DNA of 64,000 bases from Methylobacterium variabile (GTDB lineage: Bacteria; Pseudomonadota; Alphaproteobacteria; Rhizobiales; Beijerinckiaceae): the NCBI RefSeq assembly GCF_001043975.1, contig NZ_LABY01000047.1:36733-100732 (forward strand). Reading direction: 5' to 3'. A program made the position numbers and the translations under genes. Below are positions 14,141 through 22,368 of the stretch, one piece after another. The number at the start of each line of letters is the position of its first letter. Position 1 is the first letter of the stretch. Below the pieces are notes generated by a model. The model was given only the letters and a program-made list of their open reading frames with translations, was not told where the DNA came from and did no database searches.

Positions 14141-16489
14141 TCAAGCCGCATGGATCTTCTCGTGCCGAAGTCCCTGTCTGCTTGCCAGGGCTTCGGCCTC
14201 CTTGGCCGGAACGGGTCTGCTGAACAGGTAGCCTTGAAGCTCGTGGCAGCCCAGGTTCAGGAGGCAACGGCGCTGCGCCTCGGTCTCGACGCCTTCGGCG
14301 ATCACCGTCATCTTGAGGCTCGTTGCCAGATCGATGATCGCGCGGACGATTGCTGCGCCGCTCTGTTCGTGCGGGAGGTCCTTGACGAAGCTCTGGTCGA
14401 TCTTGATCTTGTTGAAGGCAAGGCGTCGAAGGTAGCTCAGGCTCGAGTAGCCGGTCCCGAAATCGTCCAGGGACAGGCTCACGCCCATCTCGCGCAGTTC
14501 GGCGAGCGTGGCCTTGATGGCGGGCGTCGCTTCAAGGAATACCGACTCCGTGATCTCCAGTTCGAGCCGCGGGGCGGCCAGGCCGCTGTCCCGCAGGGCG
14601 GAGCGGACCAGAAGCGGCAGATCCGAGTGGCGGAACTGGATCGGTGACAGGTTGACGGCGACGCTGATGTCGCTCGGCCATTCGGTCGCGATCGTGCAGG
14701 CCTGCCGCAGGATCCACTCACCCATCGGTATGATGATGCCCGTTTCCTCGGCCAGCGGGATGAACTCGGCAGGCGAGACGAAGCCGCGCGTCGGATGGCG
14801 CCAGCGCACGAGGGTTTCGAAGCACACGACACGCCCGTCCGTCGTCACGATGGGCTGGAAGTGGAGGAGGAACTCGTTTCGGTCGAGGGCGCCCCTGAGA
14901 TCGGTCGACAATGCGCGGCGTGCCTCGATCCGCTCGTCCATTTCGGCTTCATAGAAGCAGTATCCGCCGCGGCCCTCGCTCTTCGTCCGGTAGAGTGCGA
15001 GATCGGCTCGCCGCAGGATCTCCAAGGAACCGTTCTGCGGGGCGACGGCGATGCCGATGCTGACCCCTATGCTCAAGCGCATGCTGTCGATGGCAAAAGG
15101 CGACGCGATCGCCTCGACGATGTCGCTGGCCAACACCGCGAGCGTATGGCGGTCCCGCGCCGCCCGTCCGGTCGCCAGAACCGCGAATTCGTCTCCGGCG
15201 AGGCGGGCGAGGTGCACGTCCGACGACGCGAAGGCCCGCAGGCGTTCGGCAACGGCCCGAAGCAGCCTGTCGCCGGCGGCATGCCCGAACGTGTCGTTCA
15301 CGCTCTTGAACTCATCGAGATCGAGAGCGAGCACGGCGAAACTCTCGCTCGCTCCGAGCCGGTCGCGCGCGTTCTCCAGGAGCTTCTGGAACAGGACCCG
15401 ATTCGGGAGGTCGGTCAACGAATCGTGCAGCGCGAGATAGGACAGGCGCTCCTCGGAGCGCCGCTTCTCTGTCACGTCGGACCCCACGCCGCGATACCCC
15501 GCGAAAGTGACGCCGTTGGTGAAGGTCGGCTTTCCACTCAACATCCACGTGCGCTGCTCGCCCGCGATGGTGAGCGGCAGGATGAGGTTGCGGAAGGCGC
15601 GGCGCTCCGCGATGCAGGCCCACAGAACGGTACCCGGATGCCCATCGGGCTGAGCGACGGCAGGAAGCAGCAATCGTTCCAGGGGCAAGCCGAGGAGCTG
15701 GCGCTCCGACGAGCGGGCGACCTCGATCAGCCTGGTCGAAACATGCTGCAGGCGGAGATCGGCGTCCGTTTCCCAGAGCCAGTCGCTTGCATTCTCCTCG
15801 AACTCGTTGAGCAGCAGAGAGGTGAATTCCTGCTGGCGCTCCAGGTCGACCTGCGCAACGACACGCATCTTCAGGAGGCGGCTGAGATGGAGGATCGTGA
15901 AGCAGATGAAGGCCGCATAGAACGTCAGAAGGATGGCGACGTACGTGTAGAACAGCTCTCCTGTCGCCGCCAAGCCGACGAAGGATCCGACGATGATGAC
16001 GCTGGAGAAGCCGATGGCAACACGCGGCAGCACGGCCGCGCTCATGCCTGTCGCGATCAGGCCTGCACAGCTGGAGGCGACGAGGAGACGGCCATGCGAA
16101 TCGGCTCCGGCAAACAGCATGATCGGAATCGAGGCGAGGAGACAGCCATACGCATACGCGACCAGGACGGCGAGGCGGACGAACGAGACGGGGACTTCAC
16201 GCGGCTTGGGGCGCGACCGCCAGAGCCAGCATTGTTGCAGCACCACGACCGCCAGCGGCAGGATGGCGGCCTCCAGCCCGGCCAGGTAGGCGCGATTGGC
16301 GGGACTCCAGAACAGGTAGACGATGACCTGCACGACGCTGAGGCTGACGAGCACCGTGAAAGGAACGAGACGGAGAGCAACGTCGAGCTGCTCCACGCGC
16401 ACCCGCTCCCCCAGGGTGGCGTCGAGGGCCTGGTTCTCGCGATCGGTGTCGATCAGGAACGAAATGAGCATCTCACGTAACACAGGCAC
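14141..16489 (-). CDS. Membrane GGDEF-EAL protein (c-di-GMP turnover) with PAS domain
   Basis: 782 residues. Five or six N-terminal membrane helices (about 40-205), a PAS domain (225-340), a GGDEF domain and an EAL domain. The cyclase signature is AGDEF (431-435) instead of GGDEF; some AGDEF enzymes are active. The phosphodiesterase signature is ETL (558-560) with the other metal and catalytic residues kept: VNLSP, ELEITES, DDFGTGYSS, KID and EGVE, so hydrolysis of c-di-GMP is likely. The start is uncertain: GTG at 16489, or ATG six codons later. It converges on the transporter-thioesterase gene with six bases between the stop codons, so the two 3' ends must overlap in their transcripts. Confidence 0.92.
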   Translation of the reverse strand: MPVLREMLISFLIDTDRENQALDATLGERVRVEQLDVALRLVPFTVLVSLSVVQVIVYLFWSPANRAYLAGLEAAILPLAVVVLQQCWLWRSRPKPREVPVSFVRLAVLVAYAYGCLLASIPIMLFAGADSHGRLLVASSCAGLIATGMSAAVLPRVAIGFSSVIIVGSFVGLAATGELFYTYVAILLTFYAAFICFTILHLSRLLKMRVVAQVDLERQQEFTSLLLNEFEENASDWLWETDADLRLQHVSTRLIEVARSSERQLLGLPLERLLLPAVAQPDGHPGTVLWACIAERRAFRNLILPLTIAGEQRTWMLSGKPTFTNGVTFAGYRGVGSDVTEKRRSEERLSYLALHDSLTDLPNRVLFQKLLENARDRLGASESFAVLALDLDEFKSVNDTFGHAAGDRLLRAVAERLRAFASSDVHLARLAGDEFAVLATGRAARDRHTLAVLASDIVEAIASPFAIDSMRLSIGVSIGIAVAPQNGSLEILRRADLALYRTKSEGRGGYCFYEAEMDERIEARRALSTDLRGALDRNEFLLHFQPIVTTDGRVVCFETLVRWRHPTRGFVSPAEFIPLAEETGIIIPMGEWILRQACTIATEWPSDISVAVNLSPIQFRHSDLPLLVRSALRDSGLAAPRLELEITESVFLEATPAIKATLAELREMGVSLSLDDFGTGYSSLSYLRRLAFNKIKIDQSFVKDLPHEQSGAAIVRAIIDLATSLKMTVIAEGVETEAQRRCLLNLGCHELQGYLFSRPVPAKEAEALASRQGLRHEKIHAA

Positions 16490-16936
16490 CCCATGGCGAA
16501 AATATTTGATACCAGATCTGAACTCGCTATTTTATCAACGCTCCATCCATTCACATTTTTCAGTCGCACAATGAACTTTCTGGATTAAATAATAGTTAAT
16601 TCATTGCAGAACATTTGATATGTTCGGATTGCAATATATTATCTGCCAAAATATCGCTGCACATCCATGTCTCCGGCATGACGTGTGTTGCACATCGCGG
16701 AAATGTCGCGGTCGTTCGATCCGGCTGGCCGCCGTGCTGGCATCCGGCTGATCATCGCGGTCGCGCCGACACCGGCCTGCATGGCTGGATGCCGCCCTCG
16801 CGGCGGACCGGCCGCACCCGCCGCCACAGCGGCACGTCGCGCCGTGGGACCCCAGGCGGCCGACGAACCGCGCAGCTTGCGTTAGCACCTGCAGCACGCA
16901 CATAAGCCTGGGCGTAGAGATCCGGGAGGCGATTCG
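16490..16936. other. Intergenic region between divergent GGDEF-EAL and crp-like genes
   Basis: 447 bp without a supported gene. The first 170 bases are AT-rich (several TATA-like runs, e.g. GCAATATATTATC near 16630). The segment CCAAAATATCGCTGCA near 16647 recurs with a two-base insertion in another AT-rich pocket near 38158. The promoters of both divergent genes should lie here. Confidence 0.5.
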
Positions 16937-17617
16937 ATGAGCGCGCCGCACGGGCTGGTCCGGCTCCTGGCCGCCAACGCGTTCTTCGCCGAGATGGGTG
17001 AGGAGGCGATCACGGCCATCGCTGGCCTTTGCCGGACGCGCAGCCTCGCGCGACACGAGACGCTGTTCCAGAAGGGCGATCCGGGCGACGCGCTCTACGC
17101 TCTGCGCCGCGGCCAGGTCCGCATCGCAACAGGCACCGCCGACGGGCGATCCGTGACGCTCAACCTCCTCGGGCCGGGCGACGTCTTCGGCGAGATCGCC
17201 CTCCTCGACGGCCACCCGCGCACGGCGGAGGCGATCGCGCTCGAAGCGACCGAGCTCTTCGTCATCGAGCGGCGGGACTTCCTCGGCCTCCTCACGCGCG
17301 ACGCGGCGATGGCGATCCGGATCATCGGGTTCCTGTGCCAGCGACTGCGCTGGATGAGCGATCGGATGGAGGAGGCCACCCTGCTCCCCCTCGACACCCG
17401 GCTGGCGCGGCGCCTGGTCATGCTGTCCCAGGATTACGGTTCGGAGATCCAGGTGACGCAGCACGAACTCGCCGCTTTCGTCGGCGCGGCGCGGGAGAGC
17501 GTCAACCGCGTCCTTCAGGGCTGGCGCCGCTCCGGTATCATTGATCTCGGCCGTTCGCGTGTGACCGTGAAGACCGCCCAGCGCCTGGCCGCGATCGGCG
17601 AGCAGCCGCGGATCTGA
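16937..17617 (+). CDS. CRP/FNR-family regulator, probable cAMP-binding
   Basis: 226 residues. Cyclic-nucleotide-binding beta-roll at about 8-120 with the phosphate-binding cassette FGEIALLDGHPRTA (Glu and Arg that hold cAMP are both present), a dimerisation helix (120-150) and a winged helix-turn-helix (VTQHELAAFVGAARESVNRVL, 170-190). No FNR-type cysteine cluster is seen. GGGAGGC precedes the ATG. Next on the same strand, 23 bp on, is a FecR-like exported protein and then a CHASE2 adenylate cyclase, so the regulator, a periplasmic component and a cAMP source form one probable operon. Confidence 0.93.
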   Translation: MSAPHGLVRLLAANAFFAEMGEEAITAIAGLCRTRSLARHETLFQKGDPGDALYALRRGQVRIATGTADGRSVTLNLLGPGDVFGEIALLDGHPRTAEAIALEATELFVIERRDFLGLLTRDAAMAIRIIGFLCQRLRWMSDRMEEATLLPLDTRLARRLVMLSQDYGSEIQVTQHELAAFVGAARESVNRVLQGWRRSGIIDLGRSRVTVKTAQRLAAIGEQPRI

Positions 17618-17640
17618 GAGCAGCAGAAGGGGTTCACCGC

Positions 17641-18162
17641 ATGAGATTTTTCGCCTGCGCGGCGAGCGCCCTCGCCATGACCCTCGTCGCGGGAACGGCT
17701 CTGGCCCAGACGCGCTGCGCCGAGGAGACGCGGTTCGATCCGCCCTTGCGCGTCCTTCGCTGCACCGATGGACTGGTGCTCGAGACCGAGCAGGGAAGCC
17801 GGCTGCAGCCGATCGACCGGAACGGCGACGGGCGTCTCGAGGGCGCCGAGCTCGGCGGCCGCGCCGTCCTCGTCACGCTGCCCCCGGGCCGGCGTGTCCA
17901 ACGGGACGGCTTCCAGATCCTGACGCCCCACGCGATCGCCTCGGTGCGCGGCACCGTCTACGCCGTCGACGTGACCGGCGACCGGACGTCGGTCTTCGTA
18001 TCGCAGGGGCGCGTCGCCGTCGCGCGGCGGCGCGCCCCGGAGACATCGGTCACGCTCGGCGCGGGCGAAGGGGTCGACGTCGACGCGGATCAGGGCCCGC
18101 TCGAGGTGCGGCGCTGGCCGCAGGAGCGCGTCAGGGCCCTGCTCGAGCGCTTCGGGCGCTGA
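17641..18162 (+). CDS. Exported FecR-domain protein
   Basis: 173 residues with a signal peptide (MRFFACAASALAMTLVAGTALA, cleavage before QTR). The mature part contains a FecR-type domain: PPGRRVQRDGFQILTPHAIASVRGT (about 80-105), then VYAVDV, TSVFVSQGRVAVARR and an LGAGEGVDVD strand, as in the beta-sandwich FecR fold. An EF-hand-like segment DRNGDGRLEGAEL (59-71) sits before it, so calcium binding is possible. There is no membrane anchor or anti-sigma part. It lies between the CRP-like regulator and the CHASE2 cyclase; proteins of this arrangement may present a periplasmic signal to CHASE2 (inference). Confidence 0.88.
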   Translation: MRFFACAASALAMTLVAGTALAQTRCAEETRFDPPLRVLRCTDGLVLETEQGSRLQPIDRNGDGRLEGAELGGRAVLVTLPPGRRVQRDGFQILTPHAIASVRGTVYAVDVTGDRTSVFVSQGRVAVARRRAPETSVTLGAGEGVDVDADQGPLEVRRWPQERVRALLERFGR

Positions 18163-18176
18163 CGGTCGTCGGTCCG

Positions 18177-20042
18177 ATGCCGACTGCCGAGACCAGACGG
18201 CGCCGCCGAAGCGACCGGCGCTTCGCGCTGGTCGCCCTTGCCGCCGTGCTCGGCTGGAGCGGCTGGCTCGTGCACCAGCACGTCACCGGGCGCGCGACGC
18301 CCCTCGACCGCGTCGAATCGGCCCTCACGGACCTGCGCCTGCGGCTGGCCGGACCGCGCCAACCACCCGCCGACGTCGTGATCGTCGCCATCGACGACGA
18401 GGCCGTTCGGCGCGAGGGAGGGTTTCCGGTCTCGCGCGCGGCGATGACGCGCCTGATCGAGACGATCGCGGCGGCACACCCGCGCACCCTCGCCGTCGAC
18501 GTCCTGTTCCTGGAAGCCGGCCGCCAGCCGGAGGCGGACCGCGCGCTCGGCGCCGCTCTCGCCAAGGTGCCGGCGGTCCTGGCCGCGGCGGCCGTCTTCG
18601 GCGGCAGCACGAGCGAGGATGGCATCCCGGTCGCCGCCGCGCTGCACCGGCCGACCCCGGAGATCGGCCGCGCGGCGACGTCCGGCCTCGTCAATGTCTC
18701 CGAGGATGCCGCCGGTGTCCCGCGGCACCTCCCCCTCGTCGTGAGGACGGGCGAGGACGTCGCCGTGGCCTTCGTGCTGCGTGCGGCCGCCCTGGCGGCG
18801 CGGAGCGATCCGGTCGTCAGCCAGGATGCCGTGCGAATCGGGACCGCGACGATCCCGCTCGACCTCGGCCGCCACCTCCCTCTCCGTCCCTACGGGCCGC
18901 GGCGCACGATCCCGACGGTGAGCGCCGCCGCGCTCGTCGACGGAACGGTTCCGCTCTCCGACCTGACGAACCGCATCGTCGTGGTCGGCGTCACGGCGCT
19001 GGGCGGGAGCGACACCTTCGCCACGGCCTTCGATCCGGTCATGCCGGGCGTCGAGCTCCTGGCGACCGGCATCGCCCACCTGACGACAGGCGGTGGGCTG
19101 GTCCGCGATGCGGGCGTGCGGCGGCTCGACGCCGTCGCGGCCGTCGGCCTCGCCGCCGCGGCCGCGCTCCTGATTGCTCTGGCACCGCCCGGCCCGGCGA
19201 TCCTCCTCGTGCTCCTCCTCCTGGCGGCGTGGCTGGCGGCCGGCGCCGTCGCGTTCGCCTGCGGCCTGTGGTGGAGCGCCGCCCTGCCGCTCGCGGCGGC
19301 CGGGATTCCGGCGCTGGCCTGCGCGGCCGCGCGACAGGCCCTCGACCGCCGCAGGGCCACGGCGCTGGCGCGGTCGGAAGCGGCGCTGCGCCGGCTGCAA
19401 CCCGCCGCGCTGGCGGACCGCCTCGCCTGGGATCCGGCCTACTTGGCCGTGCCCATCGCCCGCGAGATCCCGGTGCTGTTCATCGACCTCACCGGGTTCA
19501 CCCGCCAGAGCGAGCGTCTCGGCCCGGGCCGCACCCGCGCGGTGCTCAAGTCGTTCCACGACCTCGTCGATGAAACGGCGGCCCGGCACGGAGGCCTCGT
19601 CGTCAACTTCATGGGCGACGGCGCCATGATCGTGTTCGGCGCGCTCGATCCTGATCCCGCCTCCGGCGCCCATGCGGTCGCGGCGGCGGAAGACCTCGTT
19701 GCCCGCACCGCCGACTGGATCGCGCGCGATCCCGAGCTGGCCGGCGCCGGGCGCGCCCTCGACGTGCGGATCGGCGCGCATTATGGGCCGGTGATCCTCT
19801 CGCGGCTCGGCAGCGACACCAACCAGCACATCACGGCGACGGGCGACACGGTCAACGTCGCGAGCCGCCTGCTCGCGGTGGCCTCGGAGGCGAGAGCCCG
19901 CCTCGCCGTCAGTGCCGACCTCCTGGCAGCAGCCGGCATCGACGCACCGGGCGACCGCTTCGACGTGCGGCAGGCGACGGCCATCCGCGGCCGCGCGCAG
20001 ACCCTCGACGTGTGGTTGGGGCGCGGCCGGCGGCCGTCATAG
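18177..20042 (+). CDS. CHASE2-domain class III adenylate cyclase
   Basis: 621 residues: one N-terminal membrane helix, an extracytoplasmic CHASE2 domain (about 45-310), two or three membrane helices (320-395) and a cytosolic class III cyclase domain (420-605). Metal-binding Asp residues are in FIDLTGFT and VNFMGDGAMIVFG, and the catalytic Asn/Arg in GDTVNVASRL. The base-recognising Lys (usually K-x-x-G-D) is Asn here and the usual Asp partner is Thr (ITATGDTVN). Mycobacterial Rv1900c also has Asn at the Lys position and still makes cAMP (from memory), so activity is likely but the substrate should be tested. It closes the crp-fecR-cyclase group, 14 bp after the FecR-like gene. Confidence 0.92.
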   Translation: MPTAETRRRRRSDRRFALVALAAVLGWSGWLVHQHVTGRATPLDRVESALTDLRLRLAGPRQPPADVVIVAIDDEAVRREGGFPVSRAAMTRLIETIAAAHPRTLAVDVLFLEAGRQPEADRALGAALAKVPAVLAAAAVFGGSTSEDGIPVAAALHRPTPEIGRAATSGLVNVSEDAAGVPRHLPLVVRTGEDVAVAFVLRAAALAARSDPVVSQDAVRIGTATIPLDLGRHLPLRPYGPRRTIPTVSAAALVDGTVPLSDLTNRIVVVGVTALGGSDTFATAFDPVMPGVELLATGIAHLTTGGGLVRDAGVRRLDAVAAVGLAAAAALLIALAPPGPAILLVLLLLAAWLAAGAVAFACGLWWSAALPLAAAGIPALACAAARQALDRRRATALARSEAALRRLQPAALADRLAWDPAYLAVPIAREIPVLFIDLTGFTRQSERLGPGRTRAVLKSFHDLVDETAARHGGLVVNFMGDGAMIVFGALDPDPASGAHAVAAAEDLVARTADWIARDPELAGAGRALDVRIGAHYGPVILSRLGSDTNQHITATGDTVNVASRLLAVASEARARLAVSADLLAAAGIDAPGDRFDVRQATAIRGRAQTLDVWLGRGRRPS

Positions 20043-20146
20043 GAAGCCGGGGGATGCGAGGAGCCCCGAAGGCCTGTGTGACCTGGGTCACGGTCCGAGG
20101 GCGGGATCGGACCCAGAGTGGCGTCACCCCAACAGGGAGACGCACC

Positions 20147-20464
20147 ATGACGACGATCTCGACGAAGATGATGATGGCGGCCGGCATCGTCCTGACGACG
20201 CTGGCCTGCACTACCGACCATGCGGAGGCCCGGGGATTCGGACGCGGCGGGTTCGGCCACCACGGCGGCTTCAGATACCACGGCGGTTTCAGGTCCCGTG
20301 GGTTTGGTGACTACGGGCGCTTCTACCGCCACGGCTACCGTCACCGCTTCGGAGGCCTGGGCTTCGGCTATCCCTCGGGCATCGGCATCCTGAGCGCCTA
20401 TGACGGCGGCTGCCGCGTGGTCTTCAGTCCGGCACTCGGCGGTTACGCCCGGGTTTGCGGCTGA
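20147..20464 (+). CDS. Small exported Gly/His/Arg-rich protein
   Basis: 105 residues. Signal peptide (about 1-28, with AGIVLTTLACTTDHAEA) then a Gly-Phe/His/Arg-rich region (RGFGRGGFGHHGGF and similar, residues 29-75) and a short C-terminal globular piece with two Cys (GGCRVVFSPALGGYARVCG). The two Cys may form a disulfide. Such proteins are common and uncharacterised in Methylobacterium and Bradyrhizobium; the His content would allow metal binding. CAGGGAGA precedes the ATG at 20147. Followed by a strong hairpin. Confidence 0.8.
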   Translation: MTTISTKMMMAAGIVLTTLACTTDHAEARGFGRGGFGHHGGFRYHGGFRSRGFGDYGRFYRHGYRHRFGGLGFGYPSGIGILSAYDGGCRVVFSPALGGYARVCG

Positions 20465-20552
20465 CCGCACCCGCGCCTCAGCCTGGCCACAGCAACCTAC
20501 CGCCGCCGTCGGTCTGCCGGTTCCGAGGCTCGGCGGCGCAACCTGACACGAG

Positions 20553-20580
20553 GGAGCGGCCGGCCTGACCCGGCCGCTCC
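20553..20580 (+). terminator. 11-bp GC hairpin
   Basis: GGAGCGGCCGG (20553-20563) pairs perfectly with CCGGCCGCTCC (20570-20580) around a 6-base loop. It lies 88 bases after the small gene at 20147 and before the convergent SDR gene. No T tract, so it may act on either strand weakly. The remaining gap to 20722 holds nothing I recognise. Confidence 0.55.
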
Positions 20581-20722
20581 CGGCGTCCGGATGCCGAAGA
20601 GACCCGCCTCACGCCGGACGGTCCCGCGGCCACCTCCGAGCGGATCCGCCCGGGATGCGCATCTCGGCGGCCGTGCCCCGGCGATGCCAGGGCTCGCGCT
20701 CAGCTCAGCGAACCCGGACGGC

Positions 20723-21646
20723 TCAGCCGCCCGCCTCCCGATCCGCCGGGACCGCCTCCGGAGCCTCCGCCCGCCGGACCAGGGCGGGGTCGACGAACAG
20801 GTCCGGCGCCAGGGCCGTGTCGGGATCGACGCGGTAGGCCGCGAAGTCGCTCACGCCCTCGGCGCGAAGGACGTCCTCATCGATGAGGAACTGCCCCGTG
20901 AAGGTGGAGGCCGGCTTCAGGACGATCCGGTAGGCGGCCTCGGCCACGATGTCGGGCGTGCGGCTGGCCCGCATCATCGCGTCGCCGCCGAGCACGTTGC
21001 GGACCGCCGAGGTCGCGATCGTCGTGAGGGGCCAGAGCGCGTTCGCCGCGATGCCGCGACCGCGCAGCTCCGCGGCGAGGCCCAGCACGCAGAGAGACAT
21101 GCCGTACTTCGCCATCGTGTAGGCGAGGTGCGGCGCGAACCAGTCCGGCCGCAGATCGAGCGGCGGGGACAGCGTCAGGATGTGGGGATTGGCGCTCCGC
21201 TTGAGGTGGGGCAGGGCGAGCTTGCTGACGAGGAAGGTCGCGCGCGCGTTGACCTGATGCATAAGGTCGAAGCGCCTCATGTCGGTCGACGGCGTGTCGG
21301 TCAGCTGGATGGCGCTGGCGTTGTTGACCACGATGTCGATCCCGCCGAAGCGCTCCGCGGTCCGGGCCATGGCCTCGGCCACCTGCGCCTCGTCGCGCAC
21401 GTCGACGACGAGCGGCAGCGCCGCGCCGCCGGCCTGCCGGATCTCCTCGGCCGCGCTGTGGATCGTGCCGGGCAGCCGGGGATGGGGCGCGTCGGTCTTC
21501 GCCGCGACCGCGACGTTGGCGCCGTCGCGGGCCGCCCTGAGCGCGATCGCGAGCCCGATGCCCCGCGACGCGCCGGTGATGAACAGGGTCTTGCCCCGCA
21601 GGGTCTCGCCGCGCAGGTCGCGCGTCCCGCCGTGTCCGTCGCTCAT
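20723..21646 (-). CDS. Short-chain dehydrogenase/reductase (HSDL2/AtuB-like)
   Basis: 307 residues, classical SDR fold with NAD(P) motif TGASRGIG (about 24-31), NNAS (108-111) and catalytic Tyr-x-x-x-Lys as YTMAKYG. The long C-terminal segment (DPDTALAPDLFVD) and the MHQVNARATFLVS stretch are those of the HSDL2 subfamily, which includes AtuB of the citronellol pathway. It overlaps the upstream TetR by ATGA and is divergent from an AtuC-like carboxylase gene. It may oxidise an alcohol, aldehyde or 3-hydroxyacyl intermediate of that pathway (inference). Confidence 0.88.
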   Translation of the reverse strand: MSDGHGGTRDLRGETLRGKTLFITGASRGIGLAIALRAARDGANVAVAAKTDAPHPRLPGTIHSAAEEIRQAGGAALPLVVDVRDEAQVAEAMARTAERFGGIDIVVNNASAIQLTDTPSTDMRRFDLMHQVNARATFLVSKLALPHLKRSANPHILTLSPPLDLRPDWFAPHLAYTMAKYGMSLCVLGLAAELRGRGIAANALWPLTTIATSAVRNVLGGDAMMRASRTPDIVAEAAYRIVLKPASTFTGQFLIDEDVLRAEGVSDFAAYRVDPDTALAPDLFVDPALVRRAEAPEAVPADREAGG

Positions 21647-22287
21647 GCTCTCCTCCCGCCGATCGCTGTCCAGAACAGGGCAAAGAAACGATCGATCTTG
21701 TCCGGTCCGGCGGCGCGCCCCGCGCCCATGCCGCCGAGGCCCGCGTGCTCGATGCCGCCGAAGAACAGGTCGCGCGCCAGGCCGAGGTCGAGCCCGGGCG
21801 CGATCTCGCCGGCCTCAATCCCCTCGCGCAGCAGGTCCGTCAGCAGGCGCGTGTAGCGCCGGTTGAGGGCCTGGAGGTCGCCGGCCGGATAGTCGGGTGC
21901 GGCGCGCAGCTCCCGCACCAGCAGCCGGCCGATCGCCGCCTCCTCGGCGAACAGGCGGAACTGCCGGGCGGTGAACCAGCGCAGGCGCGCCTCGGTGCCG
22001 GACAGCTCCGCCAGGGCGGCCTCGATCTCCCCGATCAGCGCGCCGTACCACTCGCCGATCACCCGGGCGAGCAGATCCCGCTTCGTCGGGGCGTAGAGGT
22101 AGAGCGTCCCCTCCGCGACCCGCGCGCGCCGCGCGATCTCGGCCACCGAGGTGCCCTCGAAGCCCCGCTCCTCGAACACGGCGCGCGCGGCCGCGACGAT
22201 GTCGACCTCGCGGTCGCGGTTGTGCACCAGGGCCCGGCGCCGGCCGGGGGGCCGGTTCCGGAGCGGAATGGGGATCTCGTCATTCAT
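21643..22287 (-). CDS. TetR/AcrR regulator of the carboxylase cluster
   Basis: 214 residues from ATG at 22287; the frame extends to 22323, but the shorter start is preferred because the extra residues are not family-like. HTH at about 25-70 (VFEERGFEGTSVAEIARRA, VAEGTLYLYAPTKRDLL). The C-terminal helical domain has no assignable ligand. It is transcribed away from the carboxylase operon, and an inverted repeat (22325-22346) lies between its start and the start at 22369. It is coupled to the SDR through ATGA. Comparable in position to AtuR/LiuR regulators. Confidence 0.9.
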   Translation of the reverse strand: MNDEIPIPLRNRPPGRRRALVHNRDREVDIVAAARAVFEERGFEGTSVAEIARRARVAEGTLYLYAPTKRDLLARVIGEWYGALIGEIEAALAELSGTEARLRWFTARQFRLFAEEAAIGRLLVRELRAAPDYPAGDLQALNRRYTRLLTDLLREGIEAGEIAPGLDLGLARDLFFGGIEHAGLGGMGAGRAAGPDKIDRFFALFWTAIGGRRA

Positions 22288-22324
22288 GATCCCGACAGTT
22301 GACAGGACCCGGCGCGCTGTCAAG

Positions 22325-22346
22325 ATAATGAGCGACGCTCATAATG
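22325..22346. promoter_or_regulatory. Probable TetR operator of carboxylase cluster
   Basis: ATAATGAGCGACGCTCATAA: arms ATGAGC and GCTCAT around GAC, with flanks that extend the symmetry with two mismatches. It lies 38 bases upstream of the TetR start and 23 bases upstream of the carboxylase start. Confidence 0.7.
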
Positions 22347-22368
22347 CGATGACCCAGGGAGAGAGACG

